A program made the position numbers and the translations under genes. Shown here piece by piece: positions 51,098 through 62,331 of a stretch of DNA of 64,000 nt (position 1 is the first letter of the stretch; each line of letters starts with the position of its first letter). The DNA comes from CAUSKK01 sp963532425. GTDB taxonomy: Bacteria; Pseudomonadota; Gammaproteobacteria; Cardiobacteriales; Cardiobacteriaceae. The stretch is from the NCBI GenBank assembly GCA_963532425.1, contig CAUSKK010000002.1:1-64000 (forward strand), in the 5' to 3' direction. The notes under the pieces are model-generated. The model saw nothing but the letters and a program-made list of their open reading frames with translations. It was not told the DNA's origin and searched no databases.

Positions 51098-52413
51098 GAA
51101 GCGCTTCCCCCGGGAAGCCAAGCCGCCGGGGCAAAGCGCTTCGTTCTGCCGGCCCAGTGGAATGAAGCGCTTCCCTTTTTAAACGGCTGGCGAAGACGAA
51201 GCGCTCCCCTTGTCGTGCTGGTGTTGGAAACGAAGTGCTCCATTCTGGAACAACAGGTCGAAGCGCTTCCCCGGATTCATTGAAATCCAATTGGCCCCGC
51301 CGAAGCGCTTCCCTCGGGCCGGGGTTTTTTCTGACTTGCCAGTCCGAAGCGCTTCCTCTTGAATCGTCGCCAAAGTTGCGGCGCTTTCTTAGTCTGCTAC
51401 GCCGTTCTCTGTTCTTTGAGGCCGAAGCGCTTCGTTCAGAGGAAATTACTCGGGCCGGGTTTTTTTCTAGCTCGCCAGTCCGAAGCGCTTCACCCGGCGG
51501 CCGCCAACAAATTAGGCCCGTGGGATAGAAGCGCTTCCTTTAGCGTGCCGGAGCTGGAAACGAAGCGCTTCGGTCTGGAATAACAGGTCGAAGCGCTTCC
51601 CTTTGGTAGCCAAGCCGCTGGGGTGAAGCGCTTCGTTGTGCTGGCCCAGCTGAATGAAGCGCTTCCTCCCTAGGGCTAGTTAGGCCGAGGCTGAGATTTT
51701 TATGAATGCCGTCGCGCCGGCTCGTTGGAAACGAAGCGCTTCGGTGTTGGCGAGTTTCTGAGTGGAAGCGCTTCCCTTATTCCAACAGGCCGAAGCGCTT
51801 CCTCCGAGACTGGTCGCCAAAGTCGAAGCGCTTCGTCGGGTTTGTTGAAATCCAATTGGTCAAACCGAAGCGCTTCCCTCGGTGGCCGTTTGGATTATTT
51901 CCGGTCGTTCCATTCCGGCCGAAGCGCTTCCTCCGGAACTGTCGCTAAAGTCGAAGCGCTCCCCTCCCAGCAGCCAGGGAATCAGATTGGCAGAACCGTA
52001 GCGCTTCGTTCTGCCGGCCCAGTGGAATGAAGCGCTTCCCTTTTTAAACGGCTGGCGAAGACGAAGCGCTTCCTTCTTTCCAGTCCTCTACAAACGAAGC
52101 GCTTCCCCGGAGGCCGCTAGAAAATCAGGCTGGCGGAATTAAAGCGTTTTAGTGTTCTGCCTTTCCCGAGAACGAAGCGCTTCGGTCTGGAACGACGTTT
52201 GGGCTGGGGTGGTTAGAGTTGGCGACAGCTGAAGCGCTTCCTCATGAACCGTCGCCAAAGTCGAAGTGTTCCCTTTCGCTGGCCCAGCTGAATGAAGCGC
52301 TTCCTCCTCCGGGCCGTAGTGAAACCGAAGCGCTCCGGCACTGAAGGGCGGCTGGGACGAAGCGCTTCCCCGGGCGCCGCCCATAAAAAAGCGCCTCCCT
52401 CGGGAAGCGCTTC
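51098..52413. repeat. Palindrome array 4 (GAAGCGCTTC)
   Basis: About 1.3 kb with roughly 26 perfect palindromes, many variants, and no credible gene. It contains a perfect 71-bp direct repeat (51135-51205 and 52000-52070). Blocks reappear inverted in array 5: 51270-51425, 51733-51800, 51841-52000 and 52095-52240 correspond to 63280-63165, 63500-63430, 63750-63590 and about 62745-62470. Block order is not conserved. Confidence 0.92.
52385..52412 (-). terminator. Terminator of the suf operon using palindromes
   Basis: On the minus strand a palindrome-containing arm AAGCGCTTCCC pairs with GGGAGGCGCTT and is followed by TTTTTT. It lies beyond the tandem repeats that follow the last suf gene. Confidence 0.8.
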
Positions 52414-52423
52414 GGTGGTGGGG

Positions 52424-52582
52424 CTAAACAGGATTTTTAAATCATGTTGAGTTCACGCCGGCAGGTGGGGCTAAATCATATTTAGCTCACGCCGCTAGGC
52501 GGAACGAGACATGATTGTCAAATCATGTTGAGTTCACGCCTTTGGCGGGACTGAACAGGATTTTTAAATCATGTTGAGTTCA
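52424..52582. repeat. Tandem copies of the 3' end of the DUF59 gene
   Basis: The end of the 52564-52929 gene (codons for ELNMI plus stop and downstream bases) recurs at 52424-52459, 52471-52493 and 52513-52540 with divergence. The copies can form small hairpins, for example CTAAAT/ATTTAG at 52471-52485 and ACATGATT/AATCATGT at 52510-52529. Confidence 0.85.
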
Positions 52583-52929
52583 ATCTTCGCCCGCAGCGTC
52601 ATCATCTCCATGCGCCAGGGCGGGTCCCATTCCATGTGGACGGTGCAGCTCTCCACGCCGTCCACGCGTTCCACGCCCTCCTTCACCCAGTCGGGCATGA
52701 CGCCGGCCACCGGGCAGCCCGGTGAAGTCAGGGTCATATGCACGTCCACATGGCCATTTTCCTTGTGGTAGATGACGTCATAAATCAAACCCAGCTCGTA
52801 GATGTCCACCGGGATTTCCGGGTCATAGATGGTCTTCAGCTCCAAAATAATGTCGCGTTCCACCGGCGTTAGGGTCGGGTCGTCCTCTTCCCGGTAGTAG
52901 GGTACGTTGTCCAAATCAAATTCCGGCAT
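52564..52929 (-). CDS. DUF59/MIP18-family Fe-S assembly protein (SufT-like)
   Basis: A 121-residue single DUF59 domain: TIYDPEIPVDIYELGLIYDV, MTLTSPGCPVAGVMPDWV (conserved cysteine) and VHMEWDPPWRMEMM. Such proteins take part in maturation of iron-sulphur proteins and close suf operons in many bacteria. Last gene of the leftward suf operon. Its tail is multiplied downstream. Confidence 0.88.
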   Translation of the reverse strand: MPEFDLDNVPYYREEDDPTLTPVERDIILELKTIYDPEIPVDIYELGLIYDVIYHKENGHVDVHMTLTSPGCPVAGVMPDWVKEGVERVDGVESCTVHMEWDPPWRMEMMTLRAKIELNMI

Positions 52930-52936
52930 GGTTTCC

Positions 52937-53377
52937 TCACTCGGTCTGGCTGTGCAAATTGCCCCGAAGCGCTTCGTTCAGCGTGTGCCAGGCCAGGGTG
53001 GCACATTTCACCCGGGCTGGATACTCGCGCACGCCGGTGAGCACCTCAATTTTGCCCAGGTCGTCGGGAATGGCGTCCTGGCTGGTTACGGTGTGGTGGA
53101 AGCGATGGTAGAGGGCGTCGAATTCGGCCCGGGTCATGCCCCGGGCGACGTCGGTCATCAGCGAGGCACTGGCCCGGGAGATGGCGCAGCCGTCGCCGAC
53201 GAAGCTCACCTCCTTGATGGTGTCGCCGTCGAGGCGGGCGTAGATGACCAGCCTGTCGCCGCAGAGGTGATTATGGCCCACGGCCTTGCAGTCGCAGGGG
53301 TCCAGCACCTCAAAATGGCGCGGATTGCGGTTGTGGTCGATGATGATTTCTTGGTATAGCTCTTTGAGAATGCTCAT
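52937..53377 (-). CDS. sufU: Fe-S scaffold/sulphur-transfer protein SufU
   Basis: A 146-residue NifU/IscU-like protein: YQEIIIDHNRNPRHFEVLD, HLCGDRL, GDGCAISRASASLM and VKCATLAW carry the three conserved cysteines and the conserved aspartate of zinc-bound SufU, which accepts persulphide from SufS. It replaces the SufE partner used by E. coli. Confidence 0.92.
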   Translation of the reverse strand: MSILKELYQEIIIDHNRNPRHFEVLDPCDCKAVGHNHLCGDRLVIYARLDGDTIKEVSFVGDGCAISRASASLMTDVARGMTRAEFDALYHRFHHTVTSQDAIPDDLGKIEVLTGVREYPARVKCATLAWHTLNEALRGNLHSQTE

Positions 53378-53390
53378 AAAATTTCAGCTC

Positions 53391-54599
53391 CTAGCGGCCA
53401 AAAATCTTCTGGGTTTCGGCCACGGCCTGGAGCAGGCTGTGGACATCGTCGCGGTCGTTGTAGGCCGCAAAGCTGGCGCGGATGGTGGCCGGCACGCCGA
53501 AGCGCTGCATCACCGGCTCGGCGCAGTGGTGGCCGACGCGCACGGCGACGCCGAGGGAATCGAAGACGGTGCCGGCGTCGTGGGGGTGAATGCCGTCCAG
53601 CACAAAGGAAATCACCGCCGCCTTGGCCGGGCTGGTGCCGATAATCCGCACGCCGGGCCGGGCCGCCAGCTCGGCCTCGGCCTCCAACCGAAGCGCTTCC
53701 TCGTGGCGATGCAGATTGTCCAGGCCCTGCTGGCGCAGCCAGTCGATGGCCACGCCAAGGCCGATGACCTCGACGATGGGCGGCGTGCCGGCCTCGAATT
53801 TCAGCGGCACCGGCGCAAAGGTGGTCTCGGCAAAGGACACGGACAGAATCATATCGCCGCCGCTCTGGTAGACCGGCATTTGCTCCAGCAGGGCCTTGCG
53901 ACCCCAGAGCACGCCGACGGCGGTGGGCCCGTAGAGCTTGTGGCCGGAGAAGGCGAGGAAATCGCAGCCCAGGGCCTGGACGTCGGTGGGCAGATGGGCC
54001 ACGGCCTGGGCGGCGTCGATGATGCTGTGGGCGCCCACCCGGCGGGCGGCGGCCACCAGCCGGGCCACGTCGTTGAGGGTGCCCAGGGCGTTGGAGACCC
54101 AGCCCAGGGACAGGATTTTCACGCCGGCGAAGAGGCTGTCCAAGTCGTCCAGGATTAGCGTGCCGGTGTCATCGACGGGAATCACCCGCAGCGTCGCCCC
54201 GGCCCGGCGGCAGGCGATTTGCCAGGGCACGATGTTGGCGTGGTGTTCCAGGGCGCCAATCAGTACCACATCGCCCGGGCGCAGGGCCCATTCGCCCAGG
54301 GACGCCGCCAGCAGGTTAAGCGCTTCGGTGGTGCCCTTGGTGAAGATGATTTCGTCGGCGCTGGGGGCGTTGATGAAGGCCGCCACCGTCGTGCGCACGG
54401 CCTCATAGCGGGCGCTGAGCTGCTGGGAAAGGAAATGAACGCCGCGATGGACGTTGCTGTATTCGTGGCGATAGACCGCGTCCATGGCCTCGATGACCAC
54501 CGCCGGCTTCTGGGTGCTGGCGGCGCTGTCCAGATAGCTCAGCGGGGCGCCGCGAATGGTGCGGCCGAAGATGGGAAAATCCCGGCGCCAGCTAGTCAT
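53391..54599 (-). CDS. sufS: Cysteine desulphurase SufS
   Basis: PLP enzyme that mobilises sulphur from cysteine. YLDSAASTQKP near the N terminus, FTKGTTEALNLLA, the PLP lysine in FSGHKLYGP and the catalytic cysteine in VGHHCAEPVMQRFG are intact; 402 residues. It overlaps sufD by eight bases. Confidence 0.95.
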   Translation of the reverse strand: MTSWRRDFPIFGRTIRGAPLSYLDSAASTQKPAVVIEAMDAVYRHEYSNVHRGVHFLSQQLSARYEAVRTTVAAFINAPSADEIIFTKGTTEALNLLAASLGEWALRPGDVVLIGALEHHANIVPWQIACRRAGATLRVIPVDDTGTLILDDLDSLFAGVKILSLGWVSNALGTLNDVARLVAAARRVGAHSIIDAAQAVAHLPTDVQALGCDFLAFSGHKLYGPTAVGVLWGRKALLEQMPVYQSGGDMILSVSFAETTFAPVPLKFEAGTPPIVEVIGLGVAIDWLRQQGLDNLHRHEEALRLEAEAELAARPGVRIIGTSPAKAAVISFVLDGIHPHDAGTVFDSLGVAVRVGHHCAEPVMQRFGVPATIRASFAAYNDRDDVHSLLQAVAETQKIFGR

Positions 54600-55685
54600 C
54601 GTCGCCCTCGGTGCCGAGCCAGCTGCGGTTGATGGCGTCGGTCAGATTGGCATGAAGCGCTTCCTGCTCCACCACCACGCCCTCGTGGAGGAAGCTCAGC
54701 AGCAGCATTTTCTGGGCCGTCGGCCGGTCGATGCCGCGACTCTGCAGGTAGAACAGCGCCTCGCTGTCCAGATAGCCGGCGGTGGAACCGTGGGCGCACT
54801 GGACGTCGTCGGCGTAGATTTCCAGCCGGGGCACGCTCTGGGACTTGGCCGTATCCGAGAGCAGAATGTAGCGACCGCCCTGCTGGGCCGCCGTCTTCTG
54901 GGCACCGGGGGCCACGTAAATCATGCCGTCGAACTGGCCGAAGCCCCGGCCGTCGATGACGCCGCGCACCTGCTGTTCGCTGGTGCCGTCCCGGTTGAGA
55001 TGGCGCACGTTGGCGTGAATGTCCACCAGCTCCTCGCCGCTGGCCCACTGGACGCCGCCGAGCTTGAATTCCACGGCCCGGCCCGGGGCGTTGTGGTAGA
55101 GGTCGAAGCGCTTCAGGGCACCGGAGCCCAGCTGGGCCACGTTCAGCCGCGCCGTGCTACCGTCGGCCTGCTCCACGTAGACATAGACGCTCTGGGCGCT
55201 GGCCTCGGCGCCGTCGAGCCAGAAGACCGCCTCCAGCTCGGCTTCGGGGGCCAGGCGCAGCACCACCACCGGCAGAGCCGTGCTGGCCGGGGCGGCGGTG
55301 AACTGGAACCAGAAGGCCGAGCGCGAACGGGCGCCCACGTCCACATAGATGCGGCCGAGCTGGCAGTGTTCCGCCGCCGCGCTGAGCTGCAAAATATTGA
55401 CCTCGTCGCTGGCGAAATCCTCGGGCACCTGGATTTGCAGGGCCGGGGCCAGTTCGGCCAGATTCAGGCGCAGCAGCGGCGCTTCGGGCAGCTGGGCCAG
55501 CAGCGCTTCCAGCTCAGGCCGGGGGCCGAAGTCGTCGCCGATGCCGTCGGCCAGGGAAAATTCATAGTCGGCCAGCTGCCGGGGCCGCTGCAGCTGCAGG
55601 GCCGCGCTTGGCGTCCAGCGCCAGTTTTCCCGGCGCTGGAAATCATAGTCGGAGAAGCCGGGAATGGCCGCCGCTGGTGTGCTCA

Positions 55686-55689
<4 letters not shown>
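54592..55689 (-). CDS. sufD: Fe-S assembly protein SufD
   Basis: A 365-residue right-handed beta-helix protein, partner of SufB and SufC. The C-terminal portion with CAHGSTAGYLDSEALFYLQSRGI and ARKMLLLSFLHEG-type sequence is diagnostic. The N-terminal half is more divergent, as usual. Start is in an ATGATGA cluster overlapping the sufC stop, so one of two adjacent ATGs is used; GGGGGGA precedes them. Confidence 0.92.
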
Positions 55690-56456
<767 letters not shown>

Positions 56457-56479
56457 CTTTAATTCCTTAATTCCTTGTT

Positions 56480-58030
<1,551 letters not shown>

Positions 58031-58033
58031 TGT

Positions 58034-58465
58034 CTAATTGCCTTTTGAAGTGAATTTATGGTGTTCCGCCCGCTGCATGTCGGCCAGGCTGTGGCCGCGC
58101 AGCAGCGTGCAGATTTCTTCGTTGAGTTGGAGCCAAAACGGCGAAATATTGCAGATTTCCGCCAGCACACAGCGGACATCGGCCTTGACGCAGGCCACCA
58201 GCTCTGGTGCCCCCTCCAGGGCCGCCACCACGTCCAGCGCGCTGATGTCTTCGGGCCGGCGGCTGAGTTGGTAGCCGCCATAGGCCCCCCGGGAAGAACG
58301 CAAAATATTGTTCTTCACGAGCTTTTTCAGCACCTTACCGGCCATGGGCGCGGCAATGCCGGTGCTCTGGGCCAGGCTGATGGCACTTTGGGGGATGTCG
58401 GTTTCGCGCAGCAGAGCGCTGAGCAGCAAAAAAGCGTATTCGCTTTCTTTGGTGATTCGCAGCAT
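58034..58465 (-). CDS. sufR: Rrf2-family regulator of the suf operon (SufR/IscR-like)
   Basis: A 143-residue winged-helix repressor: MLRITKESEYAFLLLSALL, helix-turn-helix MAGKVLKKLVKNNILRSSRGAYGGYQL, and a cluster-binding triad in CVKADVRCVLAEIC (spacing C-x6-C-x5-C). Likely senses Fe-S status and autoregulates the operon, as in other Rrf2-headed suf operons. Start at 58465 matches the family; a longer frame is promoter DNA. Confidence 0.9.
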   Translation of the reverse strand: MLRITKESEYAFLLLSALLRETDIPQSAISLAQSTGIAAPMAGKVLKKLVKNNILRSSRGAYGGYQLSRRPEDISALDVVAALEGAPELVACVKADVRCVLAEICNISPFWLQLNEEICTLLRGHSLADMQRAEHHKFTSKGN

Positions 58466-58493
58466 GGAAAGGTATAAATAGGACGGACTGGGT

Positions 58494-58522
58494 ACTATAG
58501 GCACTTCCCCGCCCGCCTGCAA
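58494..58522 (-). promoter_or_regulatory. Promoter of the suf operon
   Basis: Minus strand TTGCAG (58517-58522), 17 bases, TATAGT (58494-58499); start of transcription expected near 58487. Downstream of the -10 box ATAG...CTAT ends a 21-bp imperfect dyad (58479-58499) that could bind the Rrf2 regulator. Confidence 0.65.
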
Positions 58523-58543
58523 GGCGAGCCGTTCCTGACCCAT

Positions 58544-58568
58544 AAAAAAACCGCCCCCGGAGGGGCGG
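58544..58568 (-). terminator. Terminator of terC
   Basis: On the minus strand a CCGCCCC/GGGGCGG stem with a short loop followed by seven T residues, 17 bases after the terC stop. Confidence 0.88.
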
Positions 58569-58584
58569 CGGCGGCCGGGTCGGA

Positions 58585-59652
58585 CTAGGCTTTTTTATCC
58601 TCGTCCTTCTCCGGGAAGATGAAGGAGGCGACGATGCCCAGGGTCAGCACCACCAGCACCACCAGCAGCGAGGCATTGGCGGAAATGTGGTAAACCCCCA
58701 GGGCCGACAGCAGCAGCTTCAGGGCGATGAAGTAGAGCAGGACGATAACCGCCTTCTCCAGATGCACCAGCATGCCCTTGAGCGCTTCGAGGACGAAGTA
58801 CATGGTCCGCAGGCCGAGAATGGCGAACATCATGGCGCTGTAAACAATCAGCGGCTCCTTGGAAACCACCAGAATGGCCGGCACGCTGTCAAAGGCGAAC
58901 ATGACGTCGGTCAGCTCAATCACCGCCAGGCACAGGAACAGCGGCGTGGCCACCCAGGCACCGCGTTTATAGGCGCGGGCGTGGCTCTGTTCCGGATGTT
59001 TAACGTCCTCGCCGGCCAGCTCCAGTTTGACCTCGGGATTTTCCTGCTGGGCCTTTTCCAGCTCCTGGGCATTCAGGAAGAAATCATGGCCGTAGAGCCG
59101 GGGCCAGACCGGGAAAATCTTGTGGGTCCAGCGGTAGGCCAGGTGCTCGGAATAGTCCTCCTCCTCGTCGTCCTTGTCGTCGTCCTTCATCATCATGTAG
59201 GCCGTCCAGGCGATGATGCCGGCGAAGAGGAATTCCACCGGCCGGCCCAGGGCCATCAGGCCGGAGCCGATGACGACAAAAATCAGCCGGAAGACAATGG
59301 CACCGATGATGCCCCAGTAGAGGACGCGGTGGCGGTAGGCCTCGGGCACCTTGAACCAGGAAAAAATGGCCATCATCACGAAGAGGTTATCCACCGACAG
59401 GATTTTTTCCAGGGCGTAGCCGGCGAAGAAGAGTTTGGCGTAGTCGGCGCCGTGGGTTTTCCAAACGTAGCCGCCGAAGGCCAGGGAAATCAGCACCCAG
59501 AAAATCGACCAGAGGGTGGCGCTTTTCAGGCTCATGGCCTCGTCTTTTTTGTGGGCGTAGAGGTCAATAAAGATGGCCCCCAGCGACATAACAATAAAGC
59601 CGATGAGCAAATCGGCCGGGAACCCCAACGGGGGCAGAGCTTGTCCTTCCAT
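58585..59652 (-). CDS. TerC/Alx-family membrane protein
   Basis: A 355-residue protein with about nine hydrophobic segments and family blocks LEKILSVDNLFVMMAIFSWF, VIELTDVMFAFDSVPAILVVSKEP and LRTMYFVLEAL, whose aspartates are thought to bind metal. Alx-type members export manganese. The loop between helices 4 and 5 carries an acidic run (DDDKDDEEEDY). ATG 59652 with GGAG upstream. No yybP-ykoY manganese riboswitch is seen before it. Confidence 0.9.
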   Translation of the reverse strand: MEGQALPPLGFPADLLIGFIVMSLGAIFIDLYAHKKDEAMSLKSATLWSIFWVLISLAFGGYVWKTHGADYAKLFFAGYALEKILSVDNLFVMMAIFSWFKVPEAYRHRVLYWGIIGAIVFRLIFVVIGSGLMALGRPVEFLFAGIIAWTAYMMMKDDDKDDEEEDYSEHLAYRWTHKIFPVWPRLYGHDFFLNAQELEKAQQENPEVKLELAGEDVKHPEQSHARAYKRGAWVATPLFLCLAVIELTDVMFAFDSVPAILVVSKEPLIVYSAMMFAILGLRTMYFVLEALKGMLVHLEKAVIVLLYFIALKLLLSALGVYHISANASLLVVLVVLTLGIVASFIFPEKDEDKKA

Positions 59653-59778
59653 TAAATTCTCCAAATTAAAAGATAAAAAAGAGCGCGCATTATAAAAGAA
59701 TTATTTGCAAAAAATTCCGGCCGCTCGTTTAGAATTCAGCCTCCCTATTTGCAAATACTTCTTATAAAGGCTTTATCT
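59653..59778. promoter_or_regulatory. Divergent promoter region terC / exbB
   Basis: A 126-bp AT-rich gap. Minus-strand TATAAT at 59689-59694 is a likely -10 for terC, and on the plus strand the TTTGCAAATACTTC region leads into exbB. An iron-responsive (Fur) site would be expected for exbB-exbD-tonB, but I see no convincing 19-bp Fur box. Confidence 0.4.
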
Positions 59779-60246
59779 ATGTTTGAAAAATTGCTGACGC
59801 CGGAATTCTGGCAACACAACGTCGATTACGTCATTTTTGGCATTCTCGGTTTCATGAGTTTTCTCATGCTGTGGAAGGTGCTGGAACGCTATTTCTTCTA
59901 TCGCCGCATGAATCTCTATGCCTATAGCAACATTCATGAACTCAATATTGCCCTGGAAGAAAATCTCACCGCCATCTATACGGTCGGCTCCAACGCCCCC
60001 TATGTGGGCCTGCTCGGCACGGTCATCGGCATTCTGCTGACCTTCTACGAAATGGGCGCCGCCGGTGGCAATGTCGATGCGGCCAAAATCATGATTGGCC
60101 TGGCCATGGCCCTGAAGGCCACCGCCCTGGGCATTCTCGTCGCCATTCCTTCCGTCATCTTCTACAACGCCCTGGCCCGCACCGTGGAGGTCAAACGGGA
60201 AAGCTGGCTGGCCCTGGGTCGGCAGCCGGCCGCCACGCCCCAGTGA
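59779..60246 (+). CDS. exbB: ExbB/TolQ-type proton channel protein
   Basis: A 155-residue MotA/TolQ/ExbB protein with three membrane helices; VGLLGTVIGILLTFYEMG and GLAMALKATALGILVAIPSVIFYN are the pore-lining blocks. Start at ATG 59779, spaced from AAAGG. With ExbD it uses the proton gradient to energise TonB. Confidence 0.9.
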   Translation: MFEKLLTPEFWQHNVDYVIFGILGFMSFLMLWKVLERYFFYRRMNLYAYSNIHELNIALEENLTAIYTVGSNAPYVGLLGTVIGILLTFYEMGAAGGNVDAAKIMIGLAMALKATALGILVAIPSVIFYNALARTVEVKRESWLALGRQPAATPQ

Positions 60247-60255
60247 GGCGGCCCG

Positions 60256-60639
60256 ATGAAAAAGTTTGATTCCATCAACGTTATTCCCTTCATCGACATC
60301 ATGCTGGTGCTGCTGGCCATCGTGCTGATGACGGCCAGCTTCATCAACCAGGGAAAAATCACCGTCAATGCGCCCACCTCGAAAACAACCACCGCCCTCA
60401 GGGCCGACGACGTCAAGCGCCTGATTACCGTGGACCGGGACAGCCAAATCTATCTGGACAACGTCAAAATCAGCGCCGACGCCCTGGCCGAGGAGGTCAA
60501 ACGGTGGAAGGACAGCGAACAGGTCAGTTTGAAAATCGACGCCGAGGCGCCCTTCGCCCTCTTCATCAAAATCGGCGATATGCTGCGCCAGCAGAAAATT
60601 AGCAAGGTGAGCGTCCTCGCCCTACCCGAGAAAAGCTGA
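60256..60639 (+). CDS. exbD: ExbD/TolR-type protein
   Basis: A 127-residue protein with a short cytosolic lead, one helix holding the essential aspartate (INVIPFIDIMLVLLAIVLM) and a periplasmic domain. It overlaps the tonB start by one base. Pairs with ExbB. Confidence 0.9.
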   Translation: MKKFDSINVIPFIDIMLVLLAIVLMTASFINQGKITVNAPTSKTTTALRADDVKRLITVDRDSQIYLDNVKISADALAEEVKRWKDSEQVSLKIDAEAPFALFIKIGDMLRQQKISKVSVLALPEKS

Positions 60640-61610
60640 TGCGTAACCTGCTTGCCCTGGCCATTTCGGCCATTCTGCACGGAGCCGGGGCCTATGTGCT
60701 GTTCAGCCTGGCTAAGGCGCCGGCGGAACGGCCGCCCCAGTATCAGGATATGGATTTGGAGATTCTGGCCCTGCCTCCGGCGGCGGCCACGCCCATCACC
60801 AGCGACGAGGAGGCCCTGAGTTCACCGCCGCCGGCCCCGACCCCGGAACCTACCCCCGAGCCGACGCCGGCGCCCGAGCCCGAGCCGACCCCGGAGCCGA
60901 CGCCGGAGGCCACCCCTGAGCCCGAACCGACGCCGGAACCGACGGCCGAGGCTCTGCCCGTGGAGAAACCCAAACCGACGCCGACGAAAAAGCCCACCCC
61001 GACGCCGAAGCCGAAGAAAAAGCCGACGCCCACGCCGACGCCGAAGAAAAAGCCCACCCCCACGCCCAAACCGAAGAAGGAGCCGAAGCCGACGCCGGAA
61101 CCCCGGCCCGAGCCCCGGCCGGAACCGCGTCCGGAACCCCGGCCCCTGCCCCCACCGCGACCGCTGCCGCCACCGGTGCCGGCCGGTACGCCCGGCGGTC
61201 AGGGTCGCCAGCTCGGGGCGCCGCCGCGACCGCTGGCCGGCAACCCGGGTCCGGCCAATGTCCATGCCAACGGCCGGGGCGTGCCCGGCGGTTCGCCCCA
61301 GGGTTCGGCCTCGGGCACGGCCAGCCGGGGCGGCGGGGCCCCCAGCGGCGAGGCCATGAAGGGCTACAGCAGCGGCCTGCGCCGGGCCATCGAGCGCAAC
61401 AAGCCGCGTAATGCCCGCAGCCGGGGCACGGTGGTGGTGGGCTTCCGCGTCGAGGCCAACGGCGCCTTCAGTAATATCCACCTGGCCCAGAGCAGCGGCA
61501 ACGAGGGCCTCGACCAGGCGGCCCTGAGTGCCGTCAGTCGCACCGGCCACTACCAGCCGCCGCCCAGCGGCCAGGGTTTCAACGTGCAATTGCCGGTGAA
61601 ATTTGACTAA
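60639..61610 (+). CDS. tonB: TonB-like energy transducer
   Basis: A 323-residue protein: an N-terminal anchor (LLALAISAILHGAGAYVLF) with the conserved histidine, a very long Pro/Glu/Lys-rich periplasmic spacer (PEPTPEPTP and KKPTPTPKPK repeats, about residues 68-175), a Gly-rich stretch and the C-terminal TonB domain ending TGHYQPPPSGQGFNVQLPVKFD. The repeats change from acidic (EP) to basic (KP), which is typical of TonB spacers. Confidence 0.9.
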   Translation: MRNLLALAISAILHGAGAYVLFSLAKAPAERPPQYQDMDLEILALPPAAATPITSDEEALSSPPPAPTPEPTPEPTPAPEPEPTPEPTPEATPEPEPTPEPTAEALPVEKPKPTPTKKPTPTPKPKKKPTPTPTPKKKPTPTPKPKKEPKPTPEPRPEPRPEPRPEPRPLPPPRPLPPPVPAGTPGGQGRQLGAPPRPLAGNPGPANVHANGRGVPGGSPQGSASGTASRGGGAPSGEAMKGYSSGLRRAIERNKPRNARSRGTVVVGFRVEANGAFSNIHLAQSSGNEGLDQAALSAVSRTGHYQPPPSGQGFNVQLPVKFD

Positions 61611-61615
61611 AACCC

Positions 61616-61645
61616 GCCCCGGCGCCGCGCTGGGGCTTATTTTTT
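61616..61645 (+). terminator. Terminator after tonB
   Basis: GCCCC/GGGGC stem with a GC-rich loop followed by TTATTTTTT, six bases after the tonB stop. Confidence 0.7.
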
Positions 61646-61698
61646 GCCGGCGGCGGTGGTAGGTTTATGCGCTCCCTAGAGCTTAAAAGGAACAGTCG

Positions 61699-62181
61699 AT
61701 GAAAAATCCCTTGATTTACCTGCTGCCCTGGTGGCTGTTGGCCGGCTGTGCGCCGGTGCAGAAACCGACCCCGGCCCCGGTCCCGGAACCGACGCCGGAG
61801 CCGACGGCCGAGGAAAGCAGCCTGAATGAATTTGAGAGCCTGGCTCTGCGCGCCGAGTATTTCGCCTCGGCCCTGGCCAGCCAGCCGGAAAAGCTGCTCG
61901 GCCAGGTGCTGGCGGACAAGTGCGCCGAGAACCGGGAGTGCCTGCGCGACAATCTGCTGCGCATGAATCAGGCGGTGAAAAAGACGCTGAAGAACGCCCA
62001 GCTCAGCAATACGCTGCTCTTTGAGGTGCAGAACATTAAATATTTCGACGACCGCGACGATGTGGAGGTGCTGCTCTTCGCCTCGGACGGCCACCGCCGC
62101 CGCAAGGGCGTGGCCTTTATGTTCAAGATGCGGCCGGTGGGGGCGGAGTGGAAGTTGGACATTTCTAATTACGCTCGTTGA
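61699..62181 (+). CDS. Putative lipoprotein with PTPEP linker
   Basis: A 160-residue lipoprotein: signal LIYLLPWWLLAGCAP (lipobox LAGC), then a PTPAPVPEPTPEPTAEE linker reminiscent of the TonB spacer, then a helical domain with cysteines in DKCAENRECLRD and C-terminal strands (FMFKMRPVGAEWKLDISN). Role unknown. Own ribosome site AAAGGAA. Its tail is tandemly repeated downstream. Confidence 0.72.
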   Translation: MKNPLIYLLPWWLLAGCAPVQKPTPAPVPEPTPEPTAEESSLNEFESLALRAEYFASALASQPEKLLGQVLADKCAENRECLRDNLLRMNQAVKKTLKNAQLSNTLLFEVQNIKYFDDRDDVEVLLFASDGHRRRKGVAFMFKMRPVGAEWKLDISNYAR

Positions 62182-62280
62182 GCGTAATCAGATGCTCCGC
62201 ATGCTAACTATGCTCGTTGAGCCTAGTTAGATGCTGCGCGTTCTAATTACGCTCGTTGAGCCTAATCAGATGCTCCGCCA
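62164..62280. repeat. Tandem hairpin copies of the lipoprotein gene's 3' end
   Basis: Three units of about 39 bp (62164-62203, 62204-62241, 62242-62280) copy the last codons and stop. Unit 1 folds ATTACGCTC-GTT-GAGCGTAAT. Unit 2 has changed on both sides (CTAACTA versus TAGTTAG) and still pairs, so structure is preserved. Confidence 0.9.
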
Positions 62281-62331
62281 GCTAATGGGCCCGTTGCCTC
62301 TCGGCAGACGCCGCCGGCCCGGTCGAGATAA

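Noticed and set aside
59653..59778. yybP-ykoY manganese riboswitch before terC
   Set aside because: The gap is short and AT-rich, without the conserved stem and loop sequences.
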